Of a stretch of DNA of 10,966 nucleotides, positions 1-5,768 are shown piece by piece. Within the stretch, counting starts at the first letter, position 1; every line of letters begins with the position of its first letter. This DNA is from Oscillospiraceae bacterium (lineage in GTDB: Bacteria; Bacillota; Clostridia; Oscillospirales; Ruminococcaceae), in NCBI GenBank assembly GCA_016296165.1, contig JAEDJV010000076.1:1-10966 (forward strand). The letters are read 5' to 3'. The translations under genes and the position numbers were made by a program. Below the pieces are notes generated by a model that made no database searches, was not told the origin of the DNA, and was given only the letters and a program-made list of their open reading frames with translations.

Positions 1-91
1 CCGTTGGTGCTGCATTTTTTATTTATGGGAAAAATAGGCCGTGAATAGTAACAAGCGTCTTTTTAAATATTCTCCATGTGTTACAAACAAC

Positions 92-120
92 TTGACTATT
101 TCGGTATGGCGATGTATACT
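92..120 (+). promoter_or_regulatory. sigma-A type promoter of the XRE regulator gene
   Basis: TTGACT at 92-97 and TATACT at 115-120 are separated by 17 bp, each one base from consensus. Transcription should begin near 127, shortly before the Shine-Dalgarno sequence AAAGGGGG at 127-134. The promoter lies inside the longest open frame (from 76), which is a main reason for placing the gene start at 142. No clear operator palindrome is visible, although autoregulation would be usual for this kind of locus. Confidence 0.8.
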
Positions 121-141
121 ATAAGAAAAGGGGGCGATTTT

Positions 142-546
142 ATGGATCTTGCCGGGATCATCAAAGAAAAAAATATAACACAATATCGACTTGCAATTCA
201 AAGCGGAATTCCGCATGCAACATTGAGTGATATTTTAAACGGAAAGACAAAAATAGAAAAATGTTCAGGTGAAACACTGTATAAACTTTCTTCAGCTCTT
301 GGTGTTACTATAGAGGATCTGATTGCAGAAAGTATTGAGAAAACAGCAATAGAGCGTTCCTGGGAACATGGACTTCCTGAATATTTGCAGCATGATCTGG
401 ATGCTTACAAGCAGGGAATAAAGGAAAAATCATCACTTTTGGACTGCCTCTGGGGAGAATTATATGGCAGTATTAATATCGCTGAAATTAACGAAGGATG
501 TATAACTCATGAACATGCTCAGTATCTTCGTGATAAATATCTGTGA
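142..546 (+). CDS. XRE-family helix-turn-helix regulator, antitoxin-like
   Basis: A 134-aa cytoplasmic DNA-binding protein. Residues about 5-62 form a Cro/C1-type helix-turn-helix: the frame reads NITQYRLAIQSGIPHATLSD, with the recognition helix around residues 23-33, followed by the typical ALGVTIEDL end of the fold. Residues about 75-134 are a helical tail (LPEYLQHDLDAY, then LLDCLWGELYGSINIAEIN) of a type I know from small Firmicute regulators that precede HipA/CtkA-like kinase genes. The ATG at 142 has AAAGGGGG 7 nt upstream. The alternative start at 76 precedes the predicted transcript and would overlap the promoter. The stop lies 11 bp before the next gene, whose product resembles the N-terminus of such a kinase, so the protein was probably the antitoxin or repressor of a two-gene locus. 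The domain call is firm; the antitoxin role is inferred from the neighbour. Confidence 0.85.
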   Translation: MDLAGIIKEKNITQYRLAIQSGIPHATLSDILNGKTKIEKCSGETLYKLSSALGVTIEDLIAESIEKTAIERSWEHGLPEYLQHDLDAYKQGIKEKSSLLDCLWGELYGSINIAEINEGCITHEHAQYLRDKYL

Positions 547-557
547 GGTAATGAAAA

Positions 558-843
558 ATGGATTTCACTAACTGTAGGAGAATAATCACAAAAGCTTATA
601 GTGGTGCCAACGGAAAAAAGATAGCTATTGAAATTGAGAAGAAACAGTATATGATAAAATTTCCTCCTTCGGGAAAGAATAAGCCTACTGAACTTTCCTA
701 CACGAATAGTTGTTTTTCAGAACATATAGGCAGTTCTGTCAGAAATTCAAAAGAAATTTTATAAGTATTACATTTCTCAAAGATATGATAAAATATTAAA
801 AAACATATACGAAAAATACATTAAGAAGACAGAAACGACATGA
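558..843 (+). pseudogene. HipA/CtkA-like kinase remnant, probably internally deleted
   Basis: The frame from ATG 558 encodes 68 aa and stops at 764. Its first ~58 residues (AYSGANGKKIAIEI, YMIKFPP, ELSYTNSCFSEHIGSSV) match the N-terminal beta-rich region that I recognise from Firmicute HipA-like/CtkA-like Ser/Thr kinases, which are normally around 300 aa. After GSSV the frame becomes unrelated and stops. In the +1 frame, 739-843 continues as SEIQKKFYKYYISQRYDKIL and more, ending at TGA 841-843; this resembles the helical C-terminal tail of such kinases. The simplest reading is one deletion removing nearly the whole catalytic domain and shifting frame. No kinase ATP-binding or catalytic-loop motif survives. 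It follows the XRE gene by 11 bp with TGAGG as a weak ribosome site, so it was the second gene of that operon. Less likely alternative: a functional stand-alone N-subdomain protein comparable to HipS of HipBST systems. Confidence 0.6.
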
Positions 844-894
844 TGGTACAATTGCATCATAAATACAAAAACATTACATCGGATAATATTCATG

Positions 895-930
895 AAATAC
901 GCTTCAGATTGGTTTCTGAAGCGTATTTTT
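895..930. terminator. intrinsic terminator between converging units
   Basis: A perfect 14-bp stem, AAATACGCTTCAGA (895-908) with TCTGAAGCGTATTT (915-928), closes a 6-nt loop and is followed by T residues through 930 on the plus strand. It ends the XRE/kinase transcript. On the minus strand it begins directly after the stop codon of the 56-aa gene, so it can also stop the rtcB operon, though the T-run on that side is only three bases. Confidence 0.85.
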
Positions 931-1099
931 ATATCTGCCACATGGAATAATGTAACTTTTTACGTCTGTATTTTTTCTTGTCTGTGTCGGCAATACGCGT
1001 TACCGGATTCACACCGTTCCAGCTCCCGCGCTTTTCAGAATTGATTTTCCTCTGCTGCTTTTTGCTCATTTTTTCAAACGGAACAAATTTTTCCATCAT
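929..1099 (-). CDS. conserved-looking small basic protein coupled to rtcB
   Basis: This 56-aa ORF starts at ATG 1099-1097 inside the end of rtcB: start and stop share ATGA, a 4-nt overlap typical of translational coupling. AGGTGA precedes it. The product is basic and soluble: it opens MMEKFVPFEKMSKKQQRKIN, continues with SWNGVNPVTR and ends in a lysine/arginine cluster (KKKYRRKKLHYSMW). No signal peptide, membrane segment or metal-binding cysteines are present. The KFVPxEKxSKKxxR opening and the W..xNPVTR core look like a small uncharacterised protein I have seen in Firmicutes, so I believe it is a real gene; no function can be assigned. Its charge and operon position with an RNA ligase suggest RNA or ribosome binding (inference). 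A second in-frame ATG at 1096 is possible as start. The terminator stem begins immediately after its TAA. Confidence 0.7.
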   Translation of the reverse strand: MMEKFVPFEKMSKKQQRKINSEKRGSWNGVNPVTRIADTDKKKYRRKKLHYSMWQI

Positions 1100-2301
1100 T
1101 CATCACCTGCCTTGAAATTATAGATTGGCTTAATAATATCATCAATATTTACAGTATCCGAAATATTGTCCGTAATAGCTTCGATTGGCTTGTAGGCCAT
1201 CGGACACTCATCAAGGGTTGCTGAATTTACGGAAGTTGTATAGATACCCTTCATAGTCTTTCTGAATTCTGATACTGTAAAACTCTGTTTTGCGTCTGAA
1301 CGCGTCATAATTCTCCCGGCACCGTGCGGAGCTGAAAAGTTCCAGTCAGGATTTCCCTTTCCGGTACATAGCAGACTTCCATCACGCATATTAATAGGTA
1401 TAAGAAGACGTTCACCTTTCTGTGCAGAAACTGCACCCTTCCTTAAGATCATGTTTTCCGTGTCAATATAGTTGTGTATAGTGGAAAACTGTTCTGTAAC
1501 ATGAAGTCCCATGCCCTTTATGATCTCATCCATCATGGCCTTTCTGTTAATAAGGGCGTATTCCTGCACTATCTTCATATCATGGATATACTGACCGAAA
1601 AGTTCTCCCTCTGTGTATGCAAGGTGCTTAGGAACATTGGTAGTCTTTGTATTTTCAAGTTTTTTTAGTTCCGTCTGAATCTGCCTGTGCTTTCCTTCAG
1701 CCTTGAGTTTTGCCACAAGTGCGTCGGTTTCTTCCTTTGAACATTTGTTAAGACGGCGGTAAGCTTCATTCTGGTAGTACTTAGCCACCTCCAGTCCGAG
1801 ATGACGGGAACCTGAATGAATAACAATATACACCGACCCGTCAGAACCTTTGTCTGCTTCTATAAAATGATTACCTCCGCCAAGAGTTCCAAGACTATTT
1901 TCCGCCCTCAGAAGATTAATGTGTTCAATGCAGTAAAGTGACATAATCTCTGTCTTCTCTATATAGCGATGAGGCTTCTCACGTACCCTGAACCCTGATG
2001 GGATCTTAGCATAGATAAGCTTATCAAGCTGTTCGACCTCGATGTGCTTTTCCTTCAGTCTAACCGTTTCCATTCCGCAGCCGATATCCACACCCACCAG
2101 ATTAGGTACAGCCTTATCCTTTATTGTCATAGTCGTTCCAATCGTACAACCGGCTCCTGCATGCACATCCGGCATGATTCTTACTGAAGCCCCCTCACAC
2201 ATTGGCTGATTCAGCAGATCAATAATCTGGCTGACTGAACTCTCATCTATGATATCTGTATATACTTTTGCTTCAGCGTATTTTCCGTTTAAAATAATCA
2301 T
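1096..2301 (-). CDS. rtcB: RNA-splicing ligase RtcB family protein
   Basis: A 401-aa cytoplasmic GTP- and Mn2+-dependent RNA ligase that joins 2',3'-cyclic-phosphate or 3'-phosphate ends to 5'-OH ends, repairing cleaved tRNA or rRNA. Length fits the family (E. coli about 408 aa). Metal and catalytic residues are all present: D72 and C75 in GVDIGCGM, H145 in GGGNHFIEA, H162 in IHSGSRHLG, H276 in STIHNYID, and the guanylylated histidine H326 in SAPHGAGR. The RKGA segment (287-290) and the C-terminal DECPMAYK are also typical, so the enzyme appears active. The start is ATG 2301-2299 with AAAGGA 6 nt upstream. A 22-residue upstream extension is rejected because it would translate the leader terminator. 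The 56-aa gene follows with a 4-nt overlap. Neither RtcA nor the PrfH release factor that sometimes accompanies rtcB is seen here. Expression is probably controlled by the leader at 2328-2520. Confidence 0.95.
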   Translation of the reverse strand: MIILNGKYAEAKVYTDIIDESSVSQIIDLLNQPMCEGASVRIMPDVHAGAGCTIGTTMTIKDKAVPNLVGVDIGCGMETVRLKEKHIEVEQLDKLIYAKIPSGFRVREKPHRYIEKTEIMSLYCIEHINLLRAENSLGTLGGGNHFIEADKGSDGSVYIVIHSGSRHLGLEVAKYYQNEAYRRLNKCSKEETDALVAKLKAEGKHRQIQTELKKLENTKTTNVPKHLAYTEGELFGQYIHDMKIVQEYALINRKAMMDEIIKGMGLHVTEQFSTIHNYIDTENMILRKGAVSAQKGERLLIPINMRDGSLLCTGKGNPDWNFSAPHGAGRIMTRSDAKQSFTVSEFRKTMKGIYTTSVNSATLDECPMAYKPIEAITDNISDTVNIDDIIKPIYNFKAGDE

Positions 2302-2327
2302 ATAAAATCCTTTCTGTCTGTGCCCGC

Positions 2328-2363
2328 AAAAAAAAGCGCACCCCCGAACATTCAGGGATGCGC
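2328..2363 (-). terminator. intrinsic terminator in the rtcB leader (attenuator candidate)
   Basis: On the minus strand GCGCATCCCTGA (2363-2352) pairs with TCGGGGGTGCGC (2347-2336) in a 12-bp stem (10 Watson-Crick plus 2 G-T pairs), with a 4-nt ATGT loop and eight T residues (2335-2328). Only 26 nt separate the T-run from the rtcB ATG, leaving no room for another promoter, so transcription of rtcB from the upstream promoter must pass this terminator. It could instead simply end a short transcript encoding the 31-aa peptide, but then rtcB would have no visible promoter. Confidence 0.85.
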
Positions 2364-2397
2364 ACAAAAATCCTGATAAATCTGAAATATATATCAG
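2352..2397 (-). promoter_or_regulatory. candidate antiterminator / anti-antiterminator of rtcB
   Basis: Four segments can pair in sequence. Segment 1 (CTGATA, 2397-2392) overlaps the leader ORF stop codon and can pair with segment 2 (TATCAG, 2378-2373). Segment 2 extended (TCAGGAT, 2376-2370) can instead pair with segment 3 (ATCCCTGA, 2359-2352) with one bulged base. Segment 3 is most of the left arm of the terminator. Pairings 1:2, 2:3 and 3:4 are mutually exclusive in the manner of a trp-type attenuator. The pairings are visible in the sequence; their use in vivo is inference, and the 1:2 stem is short and AT-rich. Confidence 0.5.
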
Positions 2398-2489
2398 TTA
2401 TCACGTTCTGCAGGCAAACTTCCTGTTCTTATTGTATCGTATTTTTCTGAATTTATACGTCCTGTAAATTTTGCTATGAATGAATACAT
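2394..2489 (-). CDS. 31-aa leader peptide upstream of rtcB
   Basis: The ORF starts at ATG 2489-2487, preceded by a strong Shine-Dalgarno stretch, AAAGGAAGGTG (about 2507-2497), and ends at TGA 2396-2394. The peptide begins MYSFIAKFTG and ends SLPAERDN. It is neither hydrophobic nor a signal peptide and I do not recognise it. It begins about 30 nt after the predicted transcription start, and its stop codon lies inside segment 1 of the possible attenuator. That geometry lets a ribosome paused at the last codons block the 1:2 stem and favour antitermination. No run of one repeated codon is present, unlike amino-acid biosynthesis leaders; the last sense codons are CGT GAT AAC (Arg-Asp-Asn). The good ribosome site and placement argue for translation; a regulatory role is inferred. 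Confidence 0.6.
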   Translation of the reverse strand: MYSFIAKFTGRINSEKYDTIRTGSLPAERDN

Positions 2490-2525
2490 GAAGTTCACCT
2501 TCCTTTCTGATTAATTATGTTGTTG

Positions 2526-2554
2526 ATTATACAACTTCTCAATATATTTGTCAA
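2526..2554 (-). promoter_or_regulatory. consensus sigma-A promoter of the rtcB operon
   Basis: On the minus strand a perfect TTGACA (2554-2549) is followed after 17 bp by a perfect TATAAT (2531-2526). Transcription should start near 2519, giving a leader of about 220 nt before the rtcB ATG. Such a strong promoter in front of an RNA-repair gene suggests that control acts after initiation, at the downstream terminator. The promoter lies between the Rpn-unit terminator and the leader ORF, so the operon is transcriptionally separate from the repeats. Confidence 0.9.
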
Positions 2555-2607
2555 TAGAAATCCGAAAAAAATTTCTGTGCAATAAAATACACCAATATCA
2601 TATTTAC

Positions 2608-2660
2608 AAAAAAACATCCCACCCAACAGCAATCATGCTGAAACAGTGGGATGTTTTTTT
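2608..2660 (-). terminator. terminator of Rpn-type gene, copy 1
   Basis: A 15-bp perfect stem, AAAAAAACATCCCAC (2608-2622) with GTGGGATGTTTTTTT (2646-2660), encloses a smaller CAGC/GCTG hairpin. Because A-runs and T-runs flank the GC core symmetrically it should work in both directions. It lies 16 bp beyond the stop codon of the gene and insulates the rtcB promoter. Confidence 0.9.
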
Positions 2661-2676
2661 AATTTAACCTGAATTC

Positions 2677-3678
2677 TTATTCAATTCCGAATTCTGCATA
2701 CAGTTTCCGTCGATATTCGGCATCTGATGCAGCTTTGAATGCATCGTCTTTTCTTCCGGCCTCTTCAAGCGCCCTGATTAAAGCACTAAGCTTGTTTTCA
2801 CCTTTAGCCTCACTTTCAGCAATAATCTGTCTGAATCCCTCACTCATTTTTTTCACCTCGTTTTCTTCCGGAACTTCCATATCGACTCCGGTAAATTTAT
2901 TTATTAACTGAGTTTCAAGCTGATTAAATTTTGCACCGGATTCAGCGAATTTTATCAGCTTATCCTTGTCACCGGCATAATTGATAATCCTGAGAACATT
3001 CCCCAGATTTGTATTCATCCGTTCAAAGTCATCCTCACTCATCTGATGAGGATCGATAAGGATGAATTTATAATCCGGTATCATCTCCCTGATGATTTTA
3101 TTCCTCTGAAACTTCCTCTTTGTCTTGTCAAACATCTCATGAAGAGTAACTGGAGCGTCCCACCTTTTCTCACCGAAGTTTATCACTATGGTGACTACCG
3201 GTACAAGTTTGTCATCTGATTTCCAGGATGAAAGGAATTCCGCGCTATCTGGTGGTGCTTCAAGTGGTTCTTCACCGGCTTTTTTTGCTTCTGAAATTGC
3301 CTCAAAAGTCTTTTTACGGTTTTCAATCTGGCAGATGTATTCCAGAACATCATACGTCATAGCCTTAACAGGCATAGCATAATGAAGCTGAGACTGATTT
3401 TCAGCACCGAATACCATGTAGCAGGTCTGGTCTTTCGGATTTTTTCTGATTACTTTTCTTACATCACGTGTTCTTTCAAACGTGAGTCTGAAGTCGTCTC
3501 CTTTGTAAATAAATGAAGTAGCAACTGTACTTCCGTCTTCGAGTACCTCAGGTAAGATAATCTTTTCTCCGTTGTAAACAGCGTAGTTTACCGCATCTGC
3601 AAAAATCTCATCCTGTCCGATATAAGTCTTGGTTAAATGGTCCTTTTTAGTCATGTCCTTGTCGTTTTTCATAATCAT
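2677..3678 (-). CDS. Rpn-family-like nuclease / putative transposase, copy 1
   Basis: A 333-aa soluble protein resembling the Rpn (recombination-promoting nuclease, PD-(D/E)XK) group, often annotated as putative transposase in gut Clostridia. Residues 18-45 (TYIGQDEIFADAVNYAVYNG, then ILPE) give the family opening. The likely nuclease core is D72 in RTRDVRK, then a hydrophobic strand and E93-N-Q95 in VFGAENQSQLHYAMP, an E-x-Q version of the E-x-K motif, followed by the helix YDVLEYICQ. Residues 275-333 are charged and helical (KKMSEGFRQIIAESEAKGE). In studied relatives such as E. coli RpnA the activity is DNA cleavage that raises recombination independently of RecA; that is family knowledge, not shown here. 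ATG 3678 has GAGGAAA only a few bases upstream; the third codon, also ATG (3672), has better spacing. The gene is monocistronic with its own promoter and terminator. The catalytic residue assignment is tentative. Confidence 0.75.
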   Translation of the reverse strand: MIMKNDKDMTKKDHLTKTYIGQDEIFADAVNYAVYNGEKIILPEVLEDGSTVATSFIYKGDDFRLTFERTRDVRKVIRKNPKDQTCYMVFGAENQSQLHYAMPVKAMTYDVLEYICQIENRKKTFEAISEAKKAGEEPLEAPPDSAEFLSSWKSDDKLVPVVTIVINFGEKRWDAPVTLHEMFDKTKRKFQRNKIIREMIPDYKFILIDPHQMSEDDFERMNTNLGNVLRIINYAGDKDKLIKFAESGAKFNQLETQLINKFTGVDMEVPEENEVKKMSEGFRQIIAESEAKGENKLSALIRALEEAGRKDDAFKAASDAEYRRKLYAEFGIE

Positions 3679-3831
3679 ATTTCCTCATGGTAAAATTGAA
3701 TATTTCGTAGCCACTACTATATTTTAACATATATGTAGTATAAATACAATATCGCAATTTTCATAAGATTTCCTGTAAATATCAGACAGTTTTACATAAA
3801 CTGACAAACCGGAGCTGCTGTTTCTACTGTT

Positions 3832-3860
3832 ATTATACCATATAAGTTATGCAGATTCAA
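3832..3860 (-). promoter_or_regulatory. promoter of Rpn-type gene, copy 1
   Basis: TTGAAT (3860-3855), 17 bp, then a perfect TATAAT (3837-3832) with an extended -10 (TGG just before it). It sits 14 bp inside the right end of the repeat. The predicted 5' leader is about 147 nt and contains a small hairpin (CAGTTT/AAACTG, 3787-3803), long enough for post-transcriptional control, but no known element is recognised. Confidence 0.75.
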
Positions 3861-3874
3861 TCAGGTATAACGGG

Positions 3875-3922
3875 TGTTGGATAAGATATTTTTGGTAACT
3901 GAGAAATTTCCGCATACACAAA
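3875..3922. other. 48-bp spacer between the two repeat copies
   Basis: Unique sequence from TGTTGGATAAG to CATACACAAA. It matches neither the left flank of copy 1 nor the right flank of copy 2, so the pair is not a plain head-to-tail duplication of unit plus spacer. No gene, hairpin or promoter is apparent. The whole gene-free stretch from 3679 to 4018 holds only the promoter and leader of copy 1, this spacer and the terminator of copy 2. Confidence 0.7.
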
Positions 3923-3949
3923 AATAAAATACACCAATATCATATTTAC

Positions 3950-4002
3950 AAAAAAACATCCCACCCAACAGCAATCATGCTGAAACAGTGGGATGTTTTT
4001 TT
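3950..4002 (-). terminator. terminator of Rpn-type gene, copy 2
   Basis: Same 15-bp stem as at 2608-2660, with identical arms at 3950-3964 and 3988-4002, 16 bp beyond the stop codon of the copy-2 gene. It should stop read-through into the copy-1 promoter. Confidence 0.9.
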
Positions 4003-4018
4003 AATTTAACCTGAATTC

Positions 4019-5020
4019 TTATTCAATTCCGAATTCTGCATACAGTTTCCGTCGATATTCGGCATCTGATGCAGCTTTGAATGCATCGTCTTTTCTTCCG
4101 GCCTCTTCAAGCGCCCTGATTAAAGCACTAAGCTTGTTTTCACCTTTAGCCTCACTTTCAGCAATAATCTGTCTGAATCCCTCACTCATTTTTTTCACCT
4201 CGTTTTCTTCCGGAACTTCCATATCGACTCCGGTAAATTTATTTATTAACTGAGTTTCAAGCTGATTAAATTTTGCACCGGATTCAGCGAATTTTATCAG
4301 CTTATCCTTGTCACCGGCATAATTGATAATCCTGAGAACATTCCCCAGATTTGTATTCATCCGTTCAAAGTCATCCTCACTCATCTGATGAGGATCGATA
4401 AGGATGAATTTATAATCCGGTATCATCTCCCTGATGATTTTATTCCTCTGAAACTTCCTCTTTGTCTTGTCAAACATCTCATGAAGAGTAACTGGAGCGT
4501 CCCACCTTTTCTCACCGAAGTTTATCACTATGGTGACTACCGGTACAAGTTTGTCATCTGATTTCCAGGATGAAAGGAATTCCGCGCTATCTGGTGGTGC
4601 TTCAAGTGGTTCTTCACCGGCTTTTTTTGCTTCTGAAATTGCCTCAAAAGTCTTTTTACGGTTTTCAATCTGGCAGATGTATTCCAGAACATCATACGTC
4701 ATAGCCTTAACAGGCATAGCATAATGAAGCTGAGACTGATTTTCAGCACCGAATACCATGTAGCAGGTCTGGTCTTTCGGATTTTTTCTGATTACTTTTC
4801 TTACATCACGTGTTCTTTCAAACGTGAGTCTGAAGTCGTCTCCTTTGTAAATAAATGAAGTAGCAACTGTACTTCCGTCTTCGAGTACCTCAGGTAAGAT
4901 AATCTTTTCTCCGTTGTAAACAGCGTAGTTTACCGCATCTGCAAAAATCTCATCCTGTCCGATATAAGTCTTGGTTAAATGGTCCTTTTTAGTCATGTCC
5001 TTGTCGTTTTTCATAATCAT
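4019..5020 (-). CDS. Rpn-family-like nuclease / putative transposase, copy 2
   Basis: Encodes a 333-aa protein identical to the product of the gene at 2677-3678, including D72, E93 and Q95 of the presumed PD-(D/E)XK core, with the same start context. Both copies are intact, so neither shows decay and the cell would make a double dose. The promoter is at 5174-5202 and the terminator at 3950-4002. Function is as uncertain as for copy 1; since the two frames are identical, any difference between the genes can only come from genomic context. Confidence 0.75.
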   Translation of the reverse strand: MIMKNDKDMTKKDHLTKTYIGQDEIFADAVNYAVYNGEKIILPEVLEDGSTVATSFIYKGDDFRLTFERTRDVRKVIRKNPKDQTCYMVFGAENQSQLHYAMPVKAMTYDVLEYICQIENRKKTFEAISEAKKAGEEPLEAPPDSAEFLSSWKSDDKLVPVVTIVINFGEKRWDAPVTLHEMFDKTKRKFQRNKIIREMIPDYKFILIDPHQMSEDDFERMNTNLGNVLRIINYAGDKDKLIKFAESGAKFNQLETQLINKFTGVDMEVPEENEVKKMSEGFRQIIAESEAKGENKLSALIRALEEAGRKDDAFKAASDAEYRRKLYAEFGIE

Positions 5021-5173
5021 ATTTCCTCATGGTAAAATTGAATATTTCGTAGCCACTACTATATTTTAACATATATGTAGTATAAATACAATATCGCAAT
5101 TTTCATAAGATTTCCTGTAAATATCAGACAGTTTTACATAAACTGACAAACCGGAGCTGCTGTTTCTACTGTT

Positions 5174-5202
5174 ATTATACCATATAAGTTATGCAGATTC
5201 AA
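5174..5202 (-). promoter_or_regulatory. promoter of Rpn-type gene, copy 2
   Basis: Identical to the copy-1 promoter: TTGAAT (5202-5197), 17-bp spacer, extended TATAAT (5179-5174), 14 bp inside the right edge of the repeat. Confidence 0.75.
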
Positions 5203-5323
5203 TCAGGTATAACGGGAAAAATCCTGTGTAATATATTGCCGGAAAGAAGGCTCTTGTGCACCTTTAATCGATATGTAAACTGCCTTTATCCCACGTTCCA
5301 CTTAACGGCGGTTTATACTATAT

Positions 5324-5581
5324 TTGTATGCCAGAATAACTCACAATTCATTGAGTAAAATCGTATCTCCAAGAAAAAAAGACTTTTTTGAATGCAGATC
5401 AATGTCAAGAAACAGAGAACTAATGCGCATTTTCAAAGATGTGGGGTTAGTTGAACAGCTCGGTTCCGGTATGAGTCGAATTCTTAAAGCATATGATAAA
5501 TCTGCTTTTGATATTTCTGAAATGGCTCTTCTGCTTTACGGAGCAAAGCGGATGACCAAAATCGATATTCAGCAATGCTAG
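5324..5581 (+). pseudogene. C-terminal remnant of AlbA_2/HATPase_c_4-type ATP-binding protein
   Basis: The 85-aa frame is a fragment of a much larger protein. Residues about 12-60 (KIVSPRKKDFFECRSMSRNR, ELMRIFKDVGLVEQLGSGMS, RILKAYDKSAFDIS) match the end of the GHKL-type ATPase region (HATPase_c_4) found C-terminal to AlbA_2 'schlafen-like' DNA-binding domains, proteins usually of about 400-500 aa. Between KIVSP and KKDFFE the usual glycine-rich lid segment is missing, indicating an internal deletion. After FDIS the frame loses similarity (EMALLLYGAKRM) and ends at TAG. The DNA-binding domain and ATP-binding N and G boxes are absent upstream; 5217-5323 shows no continuation in any plus-strand frame. 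There is no good ribosome site at ATG 5324. I regard it as non-functional. It abuts the repeat region, so insertions there may have helped break it. Confidence 0.65.
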
Positions 5582-5768
5582 CCCATGAATAGTAACGATA
5601 CAGTTATAAAACAATTTGAGTTAACTATATTTAACAAATGCACCAGTCAACCGCCGCCTGATTCATAATGTCCACCATTTTTCTATACATTTACTATAAA
5701 TATAAACCAATTTAAGTCCGTGAAAAAATTTTTCAATAAAATTCTCCTCTCAAAAATCCCGTAAAAAC
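5582..5768. other. AT-rich intergenic region before purB
   Basis: No ORF, RNA gene or known riboswitch is recognised. A perfect AT palindrome, TGAAAAAATTTTTCA, lies at about 5719-5733, too AU-rich for a convincing terminator. TGAATAGTAAC near 5585-5595 also occurs near 41-51. Confidence 0.4.

Larger units (their letters stand above)
2581..3874 (-). repeat. 1294-bp direct repeat, copy 1 (complete Rpn-type gene cassette)
   Basis: This segment recurs at 3923-5216 (offset 1342 bp). The encoded proteins are identical and I saw no base difference in the flanking parts I compared. Similarity starts abruptly at AATAAAATACACC and ends at GGTATAACGGG. The unit carries a promoter near its right end, one gene and a hairpin terminator near its left end. 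No convincing inverted terminal repeats or target-site duplications are visible. Confidence 0.9.
3923..5216 (-). repeat. 1294-bp direct repeat, copy 2
   Basis: Second copy of the unit at 2581-3874, same orientation. It ends at AACGGG (5216), after which sequence diverges (AAAAATCCTG here, TGTTGGATAA after copy 1). The absence of visible divergence implies recent duplication, ongoing gene conversion, or an assembly effect. The gene-free stretch 5021-5323 consists of the promoter/leader part of this copy and about 107 bp of unassigned sequence. Confidence 0.9.

Noticed and set aside
76..141. N-terminal extension of the XRE regulator to ATG 76
   Set aside because: A TTGACT-17-TATACT promoter lies within it and the expected transcript starts near 127; ATG 142 has the good ribosome site.
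840..860. Small inverted repeat ATGATG/CATCAT as a second terminator
   Set aside because: Six-bp arms, AT-rich, no T-run; it also overlaps the probable end of the kinase remnant.
2302..2367. 22-codon upstream extension of rtcB
   Set aside because: It would translate the terminator hairpin and T-run; the family N-terminus fits the ATG at 2301 with AAAGGA in front.
2581..5216. CRISPR array or short tandem repeat
   Set aside because: Only two long copies exist, each holding an intact gene; no short regularly spaced repeats are seen anywhere in the window.
2571..5230. Target-site duplications or terminal inverted repeats around the 1294-bp units
   Set aside because: The flanks (GTGC and TGTT for copy 1, ACAAA and AAAAA for copy 2) show no convincing repeat, and the ends are not clearly inverted repeats.
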